A stretch of 64,000 nt of DNA from NCBI RefSeq assembly GCF_001524445.2, contig NZ_CP013417.1, forward strand, positions 558,001 through 622,000. The letters are read 5' to 3'. Numbering within the stretch: the first letter of the stretch is position 1; each line of letters starts with the position of its first letter. Shown in pieces: positions 1 through 9,756 of the stretch. The notes beneath the pieces are model-generated. The model was not told where the DNA came from. It ran no database searches and saw only the letters and a program-made list of their open reading frames with translations. The position numbers were made by a program, and so were the translations under genes. The stretch is from Burkholderia savannae (GTDB taxonomy: Bacteria; Pseudomonadota; Gammaproteobacteria; Burkholderiales; Burkholderiaceae).

Positions 1-871
1 CGACGCGGTCGATCCGGACACGCTCGATGCATGGCGCGTCGCGTACGGCCAGCTCGCGGCGATTCTGATCGGCGCGGAGGCGAATCTGTACGAGAACGCC
101 GCGTGGAGCGGCTTCCGCCCGTTCAAGGTCGCGAAGAAGGTGCGCGAGAGCGACGAGATCACGTCGTTCTACCTGACGCCCGCCGACGGCGGCGCGGCGC
201 CAGGGTTCGAGCCGGGCCAGTACGTTTCGGTGAAGCGCTTCGTCGGCGACATGGGCGTCGACCAGCCGCGCCAGTACAGCCTGTCCGACGCGCCGCACGG
301 CCAGTGGCTGCGCATCTCGGTCAAGCGCGAAGCGGGGCGCAGCGAGGAAGTGCCGGCGGGCAAGGTGTCGACGCTGATGCACGACGGCGTCGGCGTCGAT
401 TCGATCGTCGAGGTCACCGCGCCGATGGGCGACTTCACGCTGAACCGCAACGCGTCGACGCCCGTCGTGCTGATTTCGGGCGGGGTTGGGATCACGCCGA
501 TGATGTCGATGGCGTCGGCGCTCGTCGCGTCTGGCAGCGAGCGCGAAGTGCGCTTCCTGCACGCTTGCCGGTCGGCGCACGCGCACGCGTTCCGCGACTG
601 GCTGAACGATGCGGCGGACGCGCATCCGAACGTGAAGCGTGCGGTGTTCTACGAGGAAGTCGGCCCGAACGACCGGCCGGGCGTCGATCACGACCACGAA
701 GGGCGGATCACGCCGGCGGCGCTCGAGCGCCACGCGCTCGTGCCGGACGCCGACTACTACATCTGCGGTCCGATCGCATTCATGAAGCAGCAGCGCGATG
801 CGCTCGTCGCGCTTGGCGTCGCGCCGGAGCGCGTGCAGACGGAGATCTTCGGCTCGGGCGCGCTCGAATGA
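1..871 (+). CDS. hmp: Flavohaemoprotein (nitric oxide dioxygenase), C-terminal part
   Basis: The reading frame is already open at the window edge (first full codon at base 2) and stops at 869-871, so this is the 3' part of a gene that begins outside. The visible residues are the end of the globin domain followed by a ferredoxin-reductase-like FAD/NAD module. The FAD-binding motif RQYSLSDAP lies near base 270, the NAD-binding glycine motif GGVGITPMM near 480, and YYICGPIAFMKQQ near 755. Hmp enzymes oxidise NO to nitrate with O2 and NAD(P)H and protect against nitrosative stress in the cytoplasm. About 290 residues are visible of a family near 400. A strong intrinsic terminator follows 41 bases after the stop. 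Recognition is firm. The haem-binding N-terminus cannot be checked. Confidence 0.93.
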   Translation, partial: DAVDPDTLDAWRVAYGQLAAILIGAEANLYENAAWSGFRPFKVAKKVRESDEITSFYLTPADGGAAPGFEPGQYVSVKRFVGDMGVDQPRQYSLSDAPHGQWLRISVKREAGRSEEVPAGKVSTLMHDGVGVDSIVEVTAPMGDFTLNRNASTPVVLISGGVGITPMMSMASALVASGSEREVRFLHACRSAHAHAFRDWLNDAADAHPNVKRAVFYEEVGPNDRPGVDHDHEGRITPAALERHALVPDADYYICGPIAFMKQQRDALVALGVAPERVQTEIFGSGALE

Positions 872-912
872 CGAAGCGCTCGCGAACGGCGAACGTTCGC
901 TGAAGCGAAACG

Positions 913-943
913 AAAAAGCCCGGCGTTTCGAGCCGGGCTTTTT
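913..943 (+). terminator. Intrinsic terminator after hmp (works on both strands)
   Basis: A 12-base arm at 913-924 (five A then GCCCGGC) pairs perfectly with 932-943 (GCCGGGC then five T) around a 7-base loop. The flanking A and T tracts make it a terminator in either direction, so it may also end the convergent aroG transcript. Confidence 0.9.
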
Positions 944-1442
944 CTTTGGGCACGGCCTGCTCGACGCGGACTGGAATCGTGTCGATCAGGGGCGGGCATG
1001 CGCCTGATCGAGCCGTCCTTCCGATTTCCGTCGATATGGCTCACTGCGTCGCGGTCGGGCGATCATGGAGTCTTTCGCGCGTTCGCCGCGCTTCGTCGCG
1101 CATGCCCGACGCGCGCGGTGAAGTGCGGTGAAGTTCGGCGGAGCGCGGCGTCTGAAGCGGGCCGGGCGGCGAGTGCCGCGTGCGTTGACGCGGCGGCCGC
1201 CGAGCGATGCGCGCACTACGCGACCGGTCACGTCTCGCGTGCGACGGCGCACGCGGACGACGCACCGAGAATATGGCGCGAAGCGCGGGCCGCGAGCATC
1301 GGGCCGCGAACCGCGGCCCGAACGAACCGAACGAACCGAACGAACCGAACGAACCGAACGAACCGAACGAACCGAACGAACCGAACGAACCGAACGAACC
1401 GAACGAACCGAACGAACCGTCGCGCGGCAACGCCCGCCGCGC
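944..1442. other. Intergenic region between convergent hmp and aroG
   Basis: About 500 bases with no gene I can support. Long open frames cross it on both strands, but they are GC-driven and the 9-base repeat keeps them open. It contains the tandem repeat at 1321-1419 and otherwise shows nothing recognisable. Confidence 0.6.
1321..1419. repeat. Tandem repeat, 11 copies of a 9-base unit
   Basis: Eleven perfect copies of AACGAACCG fill these 99 bases with no interruption and end 23 bases beyond the aroG stop codon. The unit length is a multiple of three, so copy-number change never shifts a frame. It lies outside both neighbouring genes. This is a typical variable-number tandem repeat. No spacer structure is present, so it is not a CRISPR. 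Confidence 0.97.
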
Positions 1443-2516
1443 TCAGTTCCCGCTGCCGCGCGAGACGCGCCGCGCCTTCACCGCTTCGGCGAGGCCTTCG
1501 AGCACCTTCACGCTGTCGTCCCAGTTGATGCACGCGTCGGTGATGCTCTGGCCGTACGTGAGCGGGGAGCCTTCCTTCAGATCCTGGCGGCCTTCGACGA
1601 GATGCGACTCGACCATCACGCCGACGATCCGCTCGTCGCCCGCGCCGATCTGCCGGCCGATGTCCGCGCAGACCGGAATCTGGTTCTCGTGCTTCTTCGA
1701 GCTGTTCGCGTGGCTCGCGTCGATCATCAAGCGCGCGGCGAGGCCGGCCTTGCCGATGTCCGTGCAAGCGGCGTTCACGCTGTCCGCGTCGTAGTTCGGC
1801 GCCTTGCCGCCGCGCAGGATCACGTGGCAATCCTCGTTGCCGGCCGTCGACACGATCGCCGAGTGGCCGCCCTTCGTCACCGACAGGAAATGGTGCGGCT
1901 GCGATGCGGCCTTGATCGCGTCGACCGCGATCTTCACGTTGCCGTCGGTGCCGTTCTTGAAGCCGACCGGGCACGACAGCCCCGACGCGAGCTCGCGGTG
2001 CACCTGCGATTCGGTCGTGCGCGCGCCGATCGCGCCCCACGAGATCAGATCGGCGATGTACTGCGGGCTGATCATGTCGAGGTATTCGGTGCCGGCGGGC
2101 AGCCCCATCTCGTTGATCTGCAGCAGCAGCTCGCGCGCGGTGCGCAGGCCGTCGTTGATCTTGAAGCTGTTGTCGAGGTGCGGATCGTTGATGAGCCCCT
2201 TCCAGCCCACCGTCGTGCGCGGCTTCTCGAAGTACACGCGCATCACGATCTCGAGTTCGCTCTTGAAGCGCTCGCGCTCCTTGACGAGCCGGCCCGCGTA
2301 TTCGAGCGCGGCCTTCGTGTCGTGGATCGAGCACGGCCCGATGATGACGATGAGGCGGTCGTCCATCCCGTGCAGGATTCGGTGCATCGCCTGGCGCGAG
2401 TTGTAGATGAGCTCCGACACCGCTTCGCTCAGCGCGAATTCGCGGATCAGGTGCGCGGGCGGAATCAGCTCCTTGAGTTCTCGGATGCGGACGTCGTCGG
2501 TATTGTGCGGGGGCAT
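1443..2516 (-). CDS. aroG: 3-deoxy-7-phosphoheptulonate synthase (DAHP synthase, class I)
   Basis: A 357-residue class I DAHP synthase of the AroF/AroG/AroH family (usual length about 350). It condenses phosphoenolpyruvate with erythrose 4-phosphate, the first step of the shikimate pathway. Near the N-terminus the IIGPCSIHD motif around residue 60 carries the metal-binding cysteine. KPRTTVGWKGL follows at about 96, and the conserved SVTKGGHSAI and IDASHANSSKKHE segments lie further on. The start ATG has GGAG about nine bases upstream. A strong terminator hairpin lies about 160 bases upstream on the same strand and may end tldD or attenuate aroG. I cannot tell from sequence alone whether the allosteric effector is Phe, Tyr or Trp. 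Confidence 0.95.
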   Translation of the reverse strand: MPPHNTDDVRIRELKELIPPAHLIREFALSEAVSELIYNSRQAMHRILHGMDDRLIVIIGPCSIHDTKAALEYAGRLVKERERFKSELEIVMRVYFEKPRTTVGWKGLINDPHLDNSFKINDGLRTARELLLQINEMGLPAGTEYLDMISPQYIADLISWGAIGARTTESQVHRELASGLSCPVGFKNGTDGNVKIAVDAIKAASQPHHFLSVTKGGHSAIVSTAGNEDCHVILRGGKAPNYDADSVNAACTDIGKAGLAARLMIDASHANSSKKHENQIPVCADIGRQIGAGDERIVGVMVESHLVEGRQDLKEGSPLTYGQSITDACINWDDSVKVLEGLAEAVKARRVSRGSGN

Positions 2517-2927
2517 GCTTGGGTTCTCCGGTTCGGGGCGCCGCCCGGCGTACGCGGGTGCGGCTAGCTGTTCAATTCGACAATTCGGGTGATTCGGGAA
2601 AGCCGGTGGATCGATTCGTCTGCCGCTGTCGCGAACCGGCGGGGCGAAAAAAAACCGCCGGGTTCGCCGGCGGTTTTTCGGGAATTCGGTTGCGCTTCGC
2701 GCGCCATCACTCCTCTCGATCCGCCAGCGGCCTGAGATGCCAAAAAAAGTAAAAGTAAAACTTTGCGGACATGGCGGAAATGCGGCTCATCAATGAAGCG
2801 ATACGAGAACGAGATTTATACCCGGTCGGGGCGCGGCTGGCAATCCTGTGACTCTAAAAATGCGGGCAATCCGCGCAATGTCGTCGATTCGCGCGAATTG
2901 TCTGCGCCGCGATGCGGCAACGCCGCA
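2517..2927. other. Intergenic region between tldD and aroG
   Basis: About 410 bases. It holds the terminator/attenuator hairpin at 2651-2677 and an A-rich stretch at about 2739-2760, which is T-rich on the coding strand of aroG. A 47-codon open frame (minus strand, 2564-2707) has an AGGAG only two bases from its ATG and overlaps the hairpin. I do not call it as a gene. Confidence 0.5.
2651..2677 (-). terminator. Intrinsic terminator downstream of tldD / upstream of aroG
   Basis: AAAACCGCCGG at 2651-2661 pairs perfectly with 2667-2677 around a 5-base loop. Read on the minus strand the hairpin is followed by eight T residues. It lies 250 bases after the tldD stop and 135-160 bases before the aroG start. 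It is therefore either the tldD terminator or a leader attenuator, depending on where the aroG promoter sits. Confidence 0.88.
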
Positions 2928-4397
2928 TTACGACGCGGTGCCGCCGACCGTCATGTTGTCGAGCCGCAGCGTCGGCTGGCCGACACCGACGGGCACGCTC
3001 TGCCCCTCCTTGCCGCACACGCCGACGCCCGTGTCGAGCTTCATGTCGTTGCCGATCATGCTCACGTACTTGAGCGATTCCGGGCCGCTGCCGATCAGCG
3101 TCGCGCCCTTCACCGGATACGTGATCTTGCCGTCCTCGATCATGTACGCCTCGGACGCCGAGAACACGAACTTGCCGTTCGTGATGTCGACCTGGCCGCC
3201 GCCGAAGTTCACCGCGTAGAGGCCGTGCTTGACCGATTCGATGATCTCCTGCGGGTCCTTGTCGCCGTTCAGCATGTACGTGTTCGTCATGCGCGGCATC
3301 GGCAGCGCCGCGTACGATTCGCGCCGCGCGTTGCCGGTGACGGGCATCTTCATCAGGCGCGCGTTCAGCGTGTCCTGGATGTAGCCCTTCAGGATGCCGT
3401 CCTCGATCAGCGTCGTGCACTGCGTCGGGTTGCCTTCGTCGTCGATGTTGAGCGAGCCGCGGCGGTTCGGCAGCGTGCCGTCGTCGACGACGGTCACGCC
3501 CTTCGCGGCGACCTGCTCGCCGATGCGGCCCGCGAACGCCGACGAGCCCTTGCGGTTGAAGTCGCCCTCGAGGCCGTGGCCGATCGCCTCGTGCAGCAGC
3601 ACGCCCGGCCAGCCCGGCCCGAGCACGACCGTCATCGCGCCGGCCGGCGCGGGGCGCGCATCGAGGTTCACGAGCGCCGCGTGCACCGCGTCGTCGACGT
3701 AGCGCGACAGGACTTCATCGGTGAAGTAGCCGTAGTCGAAGCGGCCGCCGCCGCCGCCGGAGCCGATCTCGCGACGGCCGTTCTGCTCGGCGATCACCGT
3801 CACCGACACGCGCACGAGCGGGCGGATGTCAGCCGCGAGCGCGCCGTCGCTGCGCGCGACGAGCACGACGTCGTATTCGCCCGCGAGGCCCGCCATCACC
3901 TGCTTGATCCGCGGGTCGCGGCCGCGCGCCATTTGCTCGACGCGCTCGAGGAGCTTCACCTTCGCGGTCGCGTCGAGCGACGCGAGCGGATCGGCGGGCA
4001 GGTACAGGTCGCGGCCCGACACGCCCTTCAGCGACGATGCGACGCGGATCTTCTGCTTGCCGCCGCCCGCGGCGGCGATCGCCTTCGTCGCGGCGGCCGC
4101 CTGGAGGATCGCGTCGGGCGACAGGTCGTCCGAATACGCGAACGCGGTGCGCTCGCCCGCGACCGCGCGCACGCCGACGCCCTGGTCGATGCTGAAGCTG
4201 CCCGATTTGACGATGCCTTCCTCGAGGCTCCACGCTTCGCTGCGGGTGGCCTGGAAGTATAGGTCCGCGTAGTCGACGCGATGCGTGAAGATGTCGGCGA
4301 GCGTGCGCGTGAGAAGGCTCTCGTCGAGGCCGTACGGCGTGAGCAGGATGTCCTTCGCGAGCGCGAGATTGCGGATGCCGGGTTCGATGATGTTCAT
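2928..4397 (-). CDS. tldD: Metalloprotease TldD
   Basis: A 489-residue TldD (E. coli protein about 480). With its partner TldE/PmbA it forms a cytoplasmic zinc protease that trims unfolded peptides such as modified microcin precursors. The zinc-binding motif [13 protein letters not shown] (an HExxxH pattern) is intact in the middle of the protein. The start chosen is the ATG at 4397 that opens [10 protein letters not shown]. The frame is open further upstream, but those residues look like read-through of spacer. It is the last gene of the yhdP-nit-tldD operon, 109 bases after the nitrilase-family stop. No tldE/pmbA lies in the window. Confidence 0.94.
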   Translation of the reverse strand: MNIIEPGIRNLALAKDILLTPYGLDESLLTRTLADIFTHRVDYADLYFQATRSEAWSLEEGIVKSGSFSIDQGVGVRAVAGERTAFAYSDDLSPDAILQAAAATKAIAAAGGGKQKIRVASSLKGVSGRDLYLPADPLASLDATAKVKLLERVEQMARGRDPRIKQVMAGLAGEYDVVLVARSDGALAADIRPLVRVSVTVIAEQNGRREIGSGGGGGRFDYGYFTDEVLSRYVDDAVHAALVNLDARPAPAGAMTVVLGPGWPGVLLHEAIGHGLEGDFNRKGSSAFAGRIGEQVAAKGVTVVDDGTLPNRRGSLNIDDEGNPTQCTTLIEDGILKGYIQDTLNARLMKMPVTGNARRESYAALPMPRMTNTYMLNGDKDPQEIIESVKHGLYAVNFGGGQVDITNGKFVFSASEAYMIEDGKITYPVKGATLIGSGPESLKYVSMIGNDMKLDTGVGVCGKEGQSVPVGVGQPTLRLDNMTVGGTAS

Positions 4398-4506
4398 GCG
4401 GATTCGGGGATTCTCAATTTCTGAAACGGTTGTCGGACGCGCTTTCTTTCCGGTAGATGGATCGCGGCGGCCGTCTTTCAATGGCGGCTGAGCGACGCCG
4501 CGGCGC

Positions 4507-5334
4507 TCATGCGAGCACGCGGTGCCGCCACGCGGGCAGGCTCTGCCGCACGTCGGCGATCCGCGCGGGATCGATTTCGCCCGCGACGACGCCCGCGCCT
4601 TCGTCGCGCACCGCGACGATTTCGCCCCACGGATCGACGAGCATGCTGTGGCCCCACGTACGGCGGCCGTTCTCGTGCTTGCCGCCTTGCGCGGCGGCGA
4701 GCACATAGCATTGATTCTCGACCGCGCGGGCCCGCAACAGCGTCTCCCAGTGCGCGCGGCCCGTCGTGTACGTGAACGCCGACGGCACGACGATCATCGC
4801 GCAGTCGCCCATCTGCCGGTACAGCTCCGGAAAGCGCAGATCGTAGCAGACCGACAGGCCGACCCGGCCGAGCGGCGCGTCGAACGTGCGCACCGCGTCG
4901 CCCGCGCGGATCGTGCGCGCCTCGTCGAACGATTCGTCGCCCTTCTCGAAGTTGAACAGGTGGATCTTGTCGTAGCGGGCGGCCTCGCGGCCGGACGGGT
5001 CGAACACGAGCGTCGTGTTCAGCACGCGCGACGGCTCGGGCGCGCAAAGCGGCAGCGTGCCGCCGATCACCCAGACCCCGTGCTCTTTCGCGCGATCGGC
5101 GAGAAAGCGCTGGATCGGGCCATCCCGATACGGTTCGGCGAGCGCGAGCTTGTCGGTGTCGCGGTGGCCCATGAAGCAGAAATACTCGGGCAGCAGCACG
5201 AGCCGCGCGCCCGAGCCCGCCGCGTCGGCGATCAGCCGGCCGGCGTCGGCGAGGTTGCGCTCGAGATCGGGCGTGCTGACCATTTGCAGCGCGGCGACCC
5301 GAAACGGCGAGGCTAAGGCGTGGCGATCGGTCAT
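4507..5334 (-). CDS. Carbon-nitrogen hydrolase (Nit1 / deaminated-glutathione amidase-like)
   Basis: A 275-residue single-domain nitrilase-superfamily amidase. The catalytic triad is visible as Glu50 (VLLPEYF), Lys123 (YDKIHLF) and Cys163 ([10 protein letters not shown]). The YDKIHLFNF and [11 protein letters not shown] signatures are typical of the Nit1/Nit2 group, which hydrolyses deaminated glutathione or alpha-keto amides. This is a repair role inferred from the family. It lies between yhdP (45 bases upstream) and tldD, an arrangement common in beta- and gammaproteobacteria. The exact substrate cannot be read from sequence, and omega-amidase is the main alternative. Confidence 0.9.
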   Translation of the reverse strand: MTDRHALASPFRVAALQMVSTPDLERNLADAGRLIADAAGSGARLVLLPEYFCFMGHRDTDKLALAEPYRDGPIQRFLADRAKEHGVWVIGGTLPLCAPEPSRVLNTTLVFDPSGREAARYDKIHLFNFEKGDESFDEARTIRAGDAVRTFDAPLGRVGLSVCYDLRFPELYRQMGDCAMIVVPSAFTYTTGRAHWETLLRARAVENQCYVLAAAQGGKHENGRRTWGHSMLVDPWGEIVAVRDEGAGVVAGEIDPARIADVRQSLPAWRHRVLA

Positions 5335-5379
5335 GACGGATTCGGTTGCCGAAAAAAGGGTGCGGGCCCGGCGGCCGCG

Positions 5380-8300
5380 TCAGTGGTCGGCGGCCGCGGG
5401 CGCGTAGCCCATCTTACCCCGATCGCCGCCGACACGCTCGATGTGCGGATGCGCCCACGAGCCCGTGATCGCGTAGTCCACCGCGAACGCGTGCGCGAGC
5501 GTCTCGGACAGCGCGAGATTCGCGGCGAGCACGCCGAGGCCGAGGAACGGATTGACGATCGCCGCGCCGATCGCGGCCGCGCTCGCGCTGACCTTCGGCG
5601 CGACGTGCGCGTTCAGGTCCTGCGTTTCGTGCGCGAGGTCGACGGAGCCCGTCACCGTCACCTTCGCGGGCGACGTCTTCATTTCGAAATCCTGCGTATG
5701 CGCGATGCCGTTGTCGATCCGGCCGGTGCCGGTGATCGTCTCGAACGGCAGGCCCTTGCCGATCACGTCGCGGAAATCGAGCGTCAGGAAGCGCGCGAGG
5801 CCCTGCAGGCTCAGCACGCCGAGCAGCTTCGCCGCGCCCGGATCGACCTTCAGGATCTGGCCGTGCGCGAGGTCGAGCGACAGGCGGCCGTTCAGCGTCG
5901 GATAGTCGATCGCGGTCGGGCCGCCGCGCCACGCGACCTTGCCCGACAGCGTGCCGCGCCCGTTCGCGACCGTGCGCGGCAGGCCGACGCGGTCGAGCAG
6001 GGCGCCCGCGTCGTCGATCGCGAGCGTGAAGTCGAATACCGTGCGGCGCGGCGCGTCGTCCTCGCCGGCGCCGCGCGCGAGCGCGCGCCGCGACGTGCGC
6101 CAGTTCGCGGTCGCGGTGAGCTTGGCGGCCGGATTCGCGAGCTCGAGCTTGTCGAGCTGCCAGACGGGGATGCCGTTCTCGTCGATGTTGCGCGCGTCGA
6201 CTTCGAGCCGGCCGATGTCGTGGCCGCGCGCGACGACCTGATCGACGACGAGATCGATCGCCGGCATCGCGTGGTTGGTGGGCGTCGGCAGATCGATCGC
6301 GCGGCCGACGAGATCGTGCTCGGCGCTCTGCGGGATCACGAGCTTCGCGAGCCGCGCGCTCAGCACGCCCGCGCCCGTCGGGCCGCCGCCCGGCGCCCAC
6401 GACAGGTAGCCCGACACCTGGTTCGACGCGATGTTCGCCTGCCACAGATCGTCGATGTGCGACGCGCCGACGATCACGTTCTCCCAGTTGCGCTTGAGCA
6501 GCTTCAGCGTGCCGAAGTGCAGCGCGAAGCGCTTCGGCGCGAAGCTCGCGAGATCGACGGGCGACGCGGCCGGCTTCTCGCGCGCGTGCGCGGACTTGCC
6601 GAAGCCCTGCGCGAACGTTTGCCACGCGTCGGCGTCGAGCTCGTGCACGTCGATCGCCGCGCTTACGCCTTCCTGCGGCATGTCGGGCATCCGGTTCATC
6701 CCGACCGCGCCGCGCACCGCGCGCACCGGCTGCCCGCGCTCGATGTCGAGCAGGTAGGTCGCCGCGAGCGGGCCGAGCTTCAGGTCCGCGCGCTCGAGCG
6801 GCTTGCCGCCCGCCTGCGGCTCGGGCGCGAGCGCGAAGCTGAACGGCATCGGCGTGCCGGCCGGCTTCGCGAACGGCGCGGGGAACTCGAGCGCGACGCC
6901 CGTCAGATCCGAGTTCGCGGTGATGTCGGGCAGGCCGCCCTTCGCGCCGCGCACGGCGATCTGGTACGGCGCGTCGCCGACGACGCGCTCGAGCGCGGCC
7001 GCCGCCGCACCGCGCAGGTTCAGCCCGCGCGCGGCGTCGAGCGACAGGCGGCCGTCGACGTCGAACGCATAGCGGCCGTTCGCCGACAGCGCGCCGCTCG
7101 CGCGCACGTCGCCGCCGAGAAAGCGTGCGGTCAACCGGTCGACGCTCGCCGTGTGATCGGTGAAGCGGAGATTGCCGCGCAGCCGCGTGACGGGCGGCAC
7201 GCCGTCGGCCTCGAGCGTGTTGCCGGCGAAGCCGAGCGCGGCGTCGACGCCGACGTGCGGATGCGGAACATGCTGCGGGATCGTCAGCTTGAGCGCGAGC
7301 GTCGCGGGGCCCTGCGCGCGCACGAGGTTGCCGACGTGGCCCGTCATCCCGGCAACCGCGCTGTGGTTCGCGTAGTCGAGCAGATCGGCGAGCGGGCCGT
7401 GCGCGCGGCCCTCGATCACGAGCGGCGAATGCGTCGGATTGCCGAGGTCGTCGATGCGCCCCGTCACCTTCGTGAGCGCGACGCCCTTGTAGCGCGCGCG
7501 GCCGATGTCGAAGCGCAGCTTGTTCTGCGCGAGCTCGAACACGCCGTCGATGCCGTCGAGCGCGGGCCACACGTTCGGCGTGCCGTTCGCGAGCGTGCGC
7601 GGCGGCTGCGGCGTCGGCTCGAACCGGCCGCCCGAAAACGGCGCGACGATGTGGAACACGCCCGCCTTCGGATCGTGCTCGTACGGGAACGTCTCGAGCG
7701 GGCCCTTCGCGACGATCGTCGCGCCTTTCTTCACCTGGCCCGCCTGCAGCGCGTGGCCGAGGTAGAGGCGCAGGTGGTCGGACAGGCTCGTCGGCAGGTA
7801 GCGGGTGATGCGCGCGACGGCCGCGCGCTCGAAGTCGGCCTTCAGGTCGAGCGAGCCGCGGCCGTGGCCGGGGTTCGCGTAGCTGCCCGCGACTGCGATC
7901 GCCGCGTCGGCGTTCTCGACGTGGAACTCGGGCACCGCGACGTCGACCCGCGCGTGCCGCTCGCCCGGCGCCGGCGTGACCGTCCAGTTCGCGCGGCCGC
8001 GCAGACGGTCGAACGCGAGGCGCGGCTCGTCGAACACGCCGGGCACCGTGACGGCCGCGTCGACGGTGTCGAAGCTCGCCGCGCCGCCTTTCTCGTCCGC
8101 GTCGACGTGGCCCCACAGGTTCTCGACGCCCGGAATCCCCGCGCGCGGGTGGCCGTGCGGCGACAGCCCGGGCGGCGGCTCCTGCGCCTCGAAACTGATT
8201 CCCTGCAGATCGCCCTGGAACCGGTAGCGGATGATCGGGGTGGTGCCGCTCTGGCGCTCCTGGTCGACGAACGCGGGGCTCGCCGGCTTCGCGCGCTCGA

Positions 8301-9573
8301 CCTCGATCGTGTAGTTTGCAACAAGCCCGCGCGGATCGAAGCGCACGAGCTCGTTGCGCAGCCGCGCCGGAAGCGGCAGCCCGCGGATGAATTCGGCGAG
8401 GATGCCGAGATCGACGCGGTCGCCGGACACGCTCAGCAACTGGCCCTCGTCGACGCTCGGCACGCGGTAGCGCGCGGTCAGCGTGTGCAGCGCGAGCGCG
8501 CGCGAGATCGGCGTGCCGTCGGGCAGCGGCGGCTGGCCGAGCTCCGCGTGCAGCCGCGACAGGTGCAGCGTGTAGTCGCGCTTCGGCTCGATCGCGAGAT
8601 CCCAGCCGAAGCGCGCGACGGGGATGTCGAGCCGCGGCTGCGTCGGGCGCACGCGCAGCGCGACGTCGTAGCCGCGCAGCTCGCCGCCCGCGCGGTACAG
8701 ATGGCCGTCGCCGAAATGCGCCCAGATCGCGTTGTCGATCCGGCCCGCGTAGGCGGTGAGGCGAATGTTCACGTAGCGCGCGAGCGTCGGCAGGTCGACG
8801 GGGCCCGTCGACAGGTACGCGTCGCCCGTCCAGTTCGACGGCTTGCCGACCGGCGCGAGCGCCTTGTGGACGAAACGCGCGCGAAAGTCGAGCGGGCCCT
8901 GGAACAGCGTGCCGTTCGCGGGCGCCTGCAGCGCGATCCGGTGGACGATTCCGTCGTTGAGCACCGCGATCCGGATGCCTTTCAGCGCGAGCTCGGGCGC
9001 GTCGTGCTGCGCGTCGCGCCAGCGCAGCGTGCCGCCGCGCAGCACGATCGCCTCCTGTTTCAGCAGCCACGCGCTGAACGTGTCGTCCGCGCCCGTCTTC
9101 GTCGTCGGCACCGCGACGCCCGCGACGAAGAGCGAGCCGTCCGCGCGGCGCTCGGTCAGAAGGTCGGGGTCGTCGACGATGAGGCTCGACAGCGTCGGCG
9201 CGAGGCGCGCGAGCGAGCGCCATGACAGCGCGGCCGTCGCGTGCGGCACCGACAGCGCGACGCGGCCGTCGCGGCCGCGGATCGTCAGCTCGCTGATGTC
9301 GACGCCCGGCTGCATTCCCGACCAGTGCGGCGCGAGCCGGCCGATCCGCAGCTCGGCGTGCAGCTTTTGCGACACGAAGGCTTCGATCCGCGGGCGGTAC
9401 TCGTCGATGCGCGGCAACAGCACGTAGCGCAGCCCGAGGAAGGCGGCGGCCGCGACGAAGTAGGCGGCGAGCGCGATCGCCAGCAAGCCCTTGAACACGC
9501 GACGCAGGACCGGGTGATGGTGCTGCGGAGGTCCGGCTTCGGTCGTTGCGGCGGAATCCTGACGGTCGGACAT
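5380..9573 (-). CDS. yhdP: YhdP/AsmA-family large membrane-anchored protein
   Basis: A 1,397-residue protein of the YhdP family. YhdP, with TamB and YdbH, bridges the two membranes and moves phospholipid to the outer membrane. A single N-terminal membrane anchor is visible at roughly residues 28-50 (LLAIALAAYFVAAAAFLGL), followed by a very long periplasmic region rich in beta-strand-like repeats. The C-terminus carries the AsmA-like segment, with LLGVLSLQGLARFLTLDFRD about 130 residues from the end. It is the first gene of the yhdP-nit-tldD operon and diverges from glnE. Very long open frames on the opposite strand are GC shadows. Confidence 0.9.
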   Translation of the reverse strand: MSDRQDSAATTEAGPPQHHHPVLRRVFKGLLAIALAAYFVAAAAFLGLRYVLLPRIDEYRPRIEAFVSQKLHAELRIGRLAPHWSGMQPGVDISELTIRGRDGRVALSVPHATAALSWRSLARLAPTLSSLIVDDPDLLTERRADGSLFVAGVAVPTTKTGADDTFSAWLLKQEAIVLRGGTLRWRDAQHDAPELALKGIRIAVLNDGIVHRIALQAPANGTLFQGPLDFRARFVHKALAPVGKPSNWTGDAYLSTGPVDLPTLARYVNIRLTAYAGRIDNAIWAHFGDGHLYRAGGELRGYDVALRVRPTQPRLDIPVARFGWDLAIEPKRDYTLHLSRLHAELGQPPLPDGTPISRALALHTLTARYRVPSVDEGQLLSVSGDRVDLGILAEFIRGLPLPARLRNELVRFDPRGLVANYTIEVERAKPASPAFVDQERQSGTTPIIRYRFQGDLQGISFEAQEPPPGLSPHGHPRAGIPGVENLWGHVDADEKGGAASFDTVDAAVTVPGVFDEPRLAFDRLRGRANWTVTPAPGERHARVDVAVPEFHVENADAAIAVAGSYANPGHGRGSLDLKADFERAAVARITRYLPTSLSDHLRLYLGHALQAGQVKKGATIVAKGPLETFPYEHDPKAGVFHIVAPFSGGRFEPTPQPPRTLANGTPNVWPALDGIDGVFELAQNKLRFDIGRARYKGVALTKVTGRIDDLGNPTHSPLVIEGRAHGPLADLLDYANHSAVAGMTGHVGNLVRAQGPATLALKLTIPQHVPHPHVGVDAALGFAGNTLEADGVPPVTRLRGNLRFTDHTASVDRLTARFLGGDVRASGALSANGRYAFDVDGRLSLDAARGLNLRGAAAAALERVVGDAPYQIAVRGAKGGLPDITANSDLTGVALEFPAPFAKPAGTPMPFSFALAPEPQAGGKPLERADLKLGPLAATYLLDIERGQPVRAVRGAVGMNRMPDMPQEGVSAAIDVHELDADAWQTFAQGFGKSAHAREKPAASPVDLASFAPKRFALHFGTLKLLKRNWENVIVGASHIDDLWQANIASNQVSGYLSWAPGGGPTGAGVLSARLAKLVIPQSAEHDLVGRAIDLPTPTNHAMPAIDLVVDQVVARGHDIGRLEVDARNIDENGIPVWQLDKLELANPAAKLTATANWRTSRRALARGAGEDDAPRRTVFDFTLAIDDAGALLDRVGLPRTVANGRGTLSGKVAWRGGPTAIDYPTLNGRLSLDLAHGQILKVDPGAAKLLGVLSLQGLARFLTLDFRDVIGKGLPFETITGTGRIDNGIAHTQDFEMKTSPAKVTVTGSVDLAHETQDLNAHVAPKVSASAAAIGAAIVNPFLGLGVLAANLALSETLAHAFAVDYAITGSWAHPHIERVGGDRGKMGYAPAAADH

Positions 9574-9756
9574 GCGGCGAAGGGGCGGCGGTATGGTAGT
9601 TTTGCGAACTGACGTTCAAATGTATCACACGGGTTCCCGCAGGCGGCTTTCGCGACGCCGCCGTTGCGGGCTGTCCGGCCGGCCGCGCGCGCCGGCTCCG
9701 TGCGCCGCCGGCGCGCGGCGGCCCGCGGCCTTTCACCGCGCCACGCGCGTTCGACG

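Noticed and set aside
1321..1419. Possible CRISPR array
   Set aside because: The units are contiguous 9-mers without spacers, and no cas gene is nearby.
1128..2567. Open frame through the 9-base repeat giving poly-(Arg-Thr-Glu) or (Asn-Glu-Pro) proteins
   Set aside because: A 9-base unit keeps every frame open. The flanking residues are antisense to aroG and there is no ribosome site.
5320..9736. Open frames of more than 1,300 codons on both strands opposite and alongside yhdP
   Set aside because: They are Arg/Ala-rich, have no domain or motif, and arise because GC-rich codons of the real gene leave few stops in other frames. The minus-strand YhdP frame has a membrane anchor and family features.
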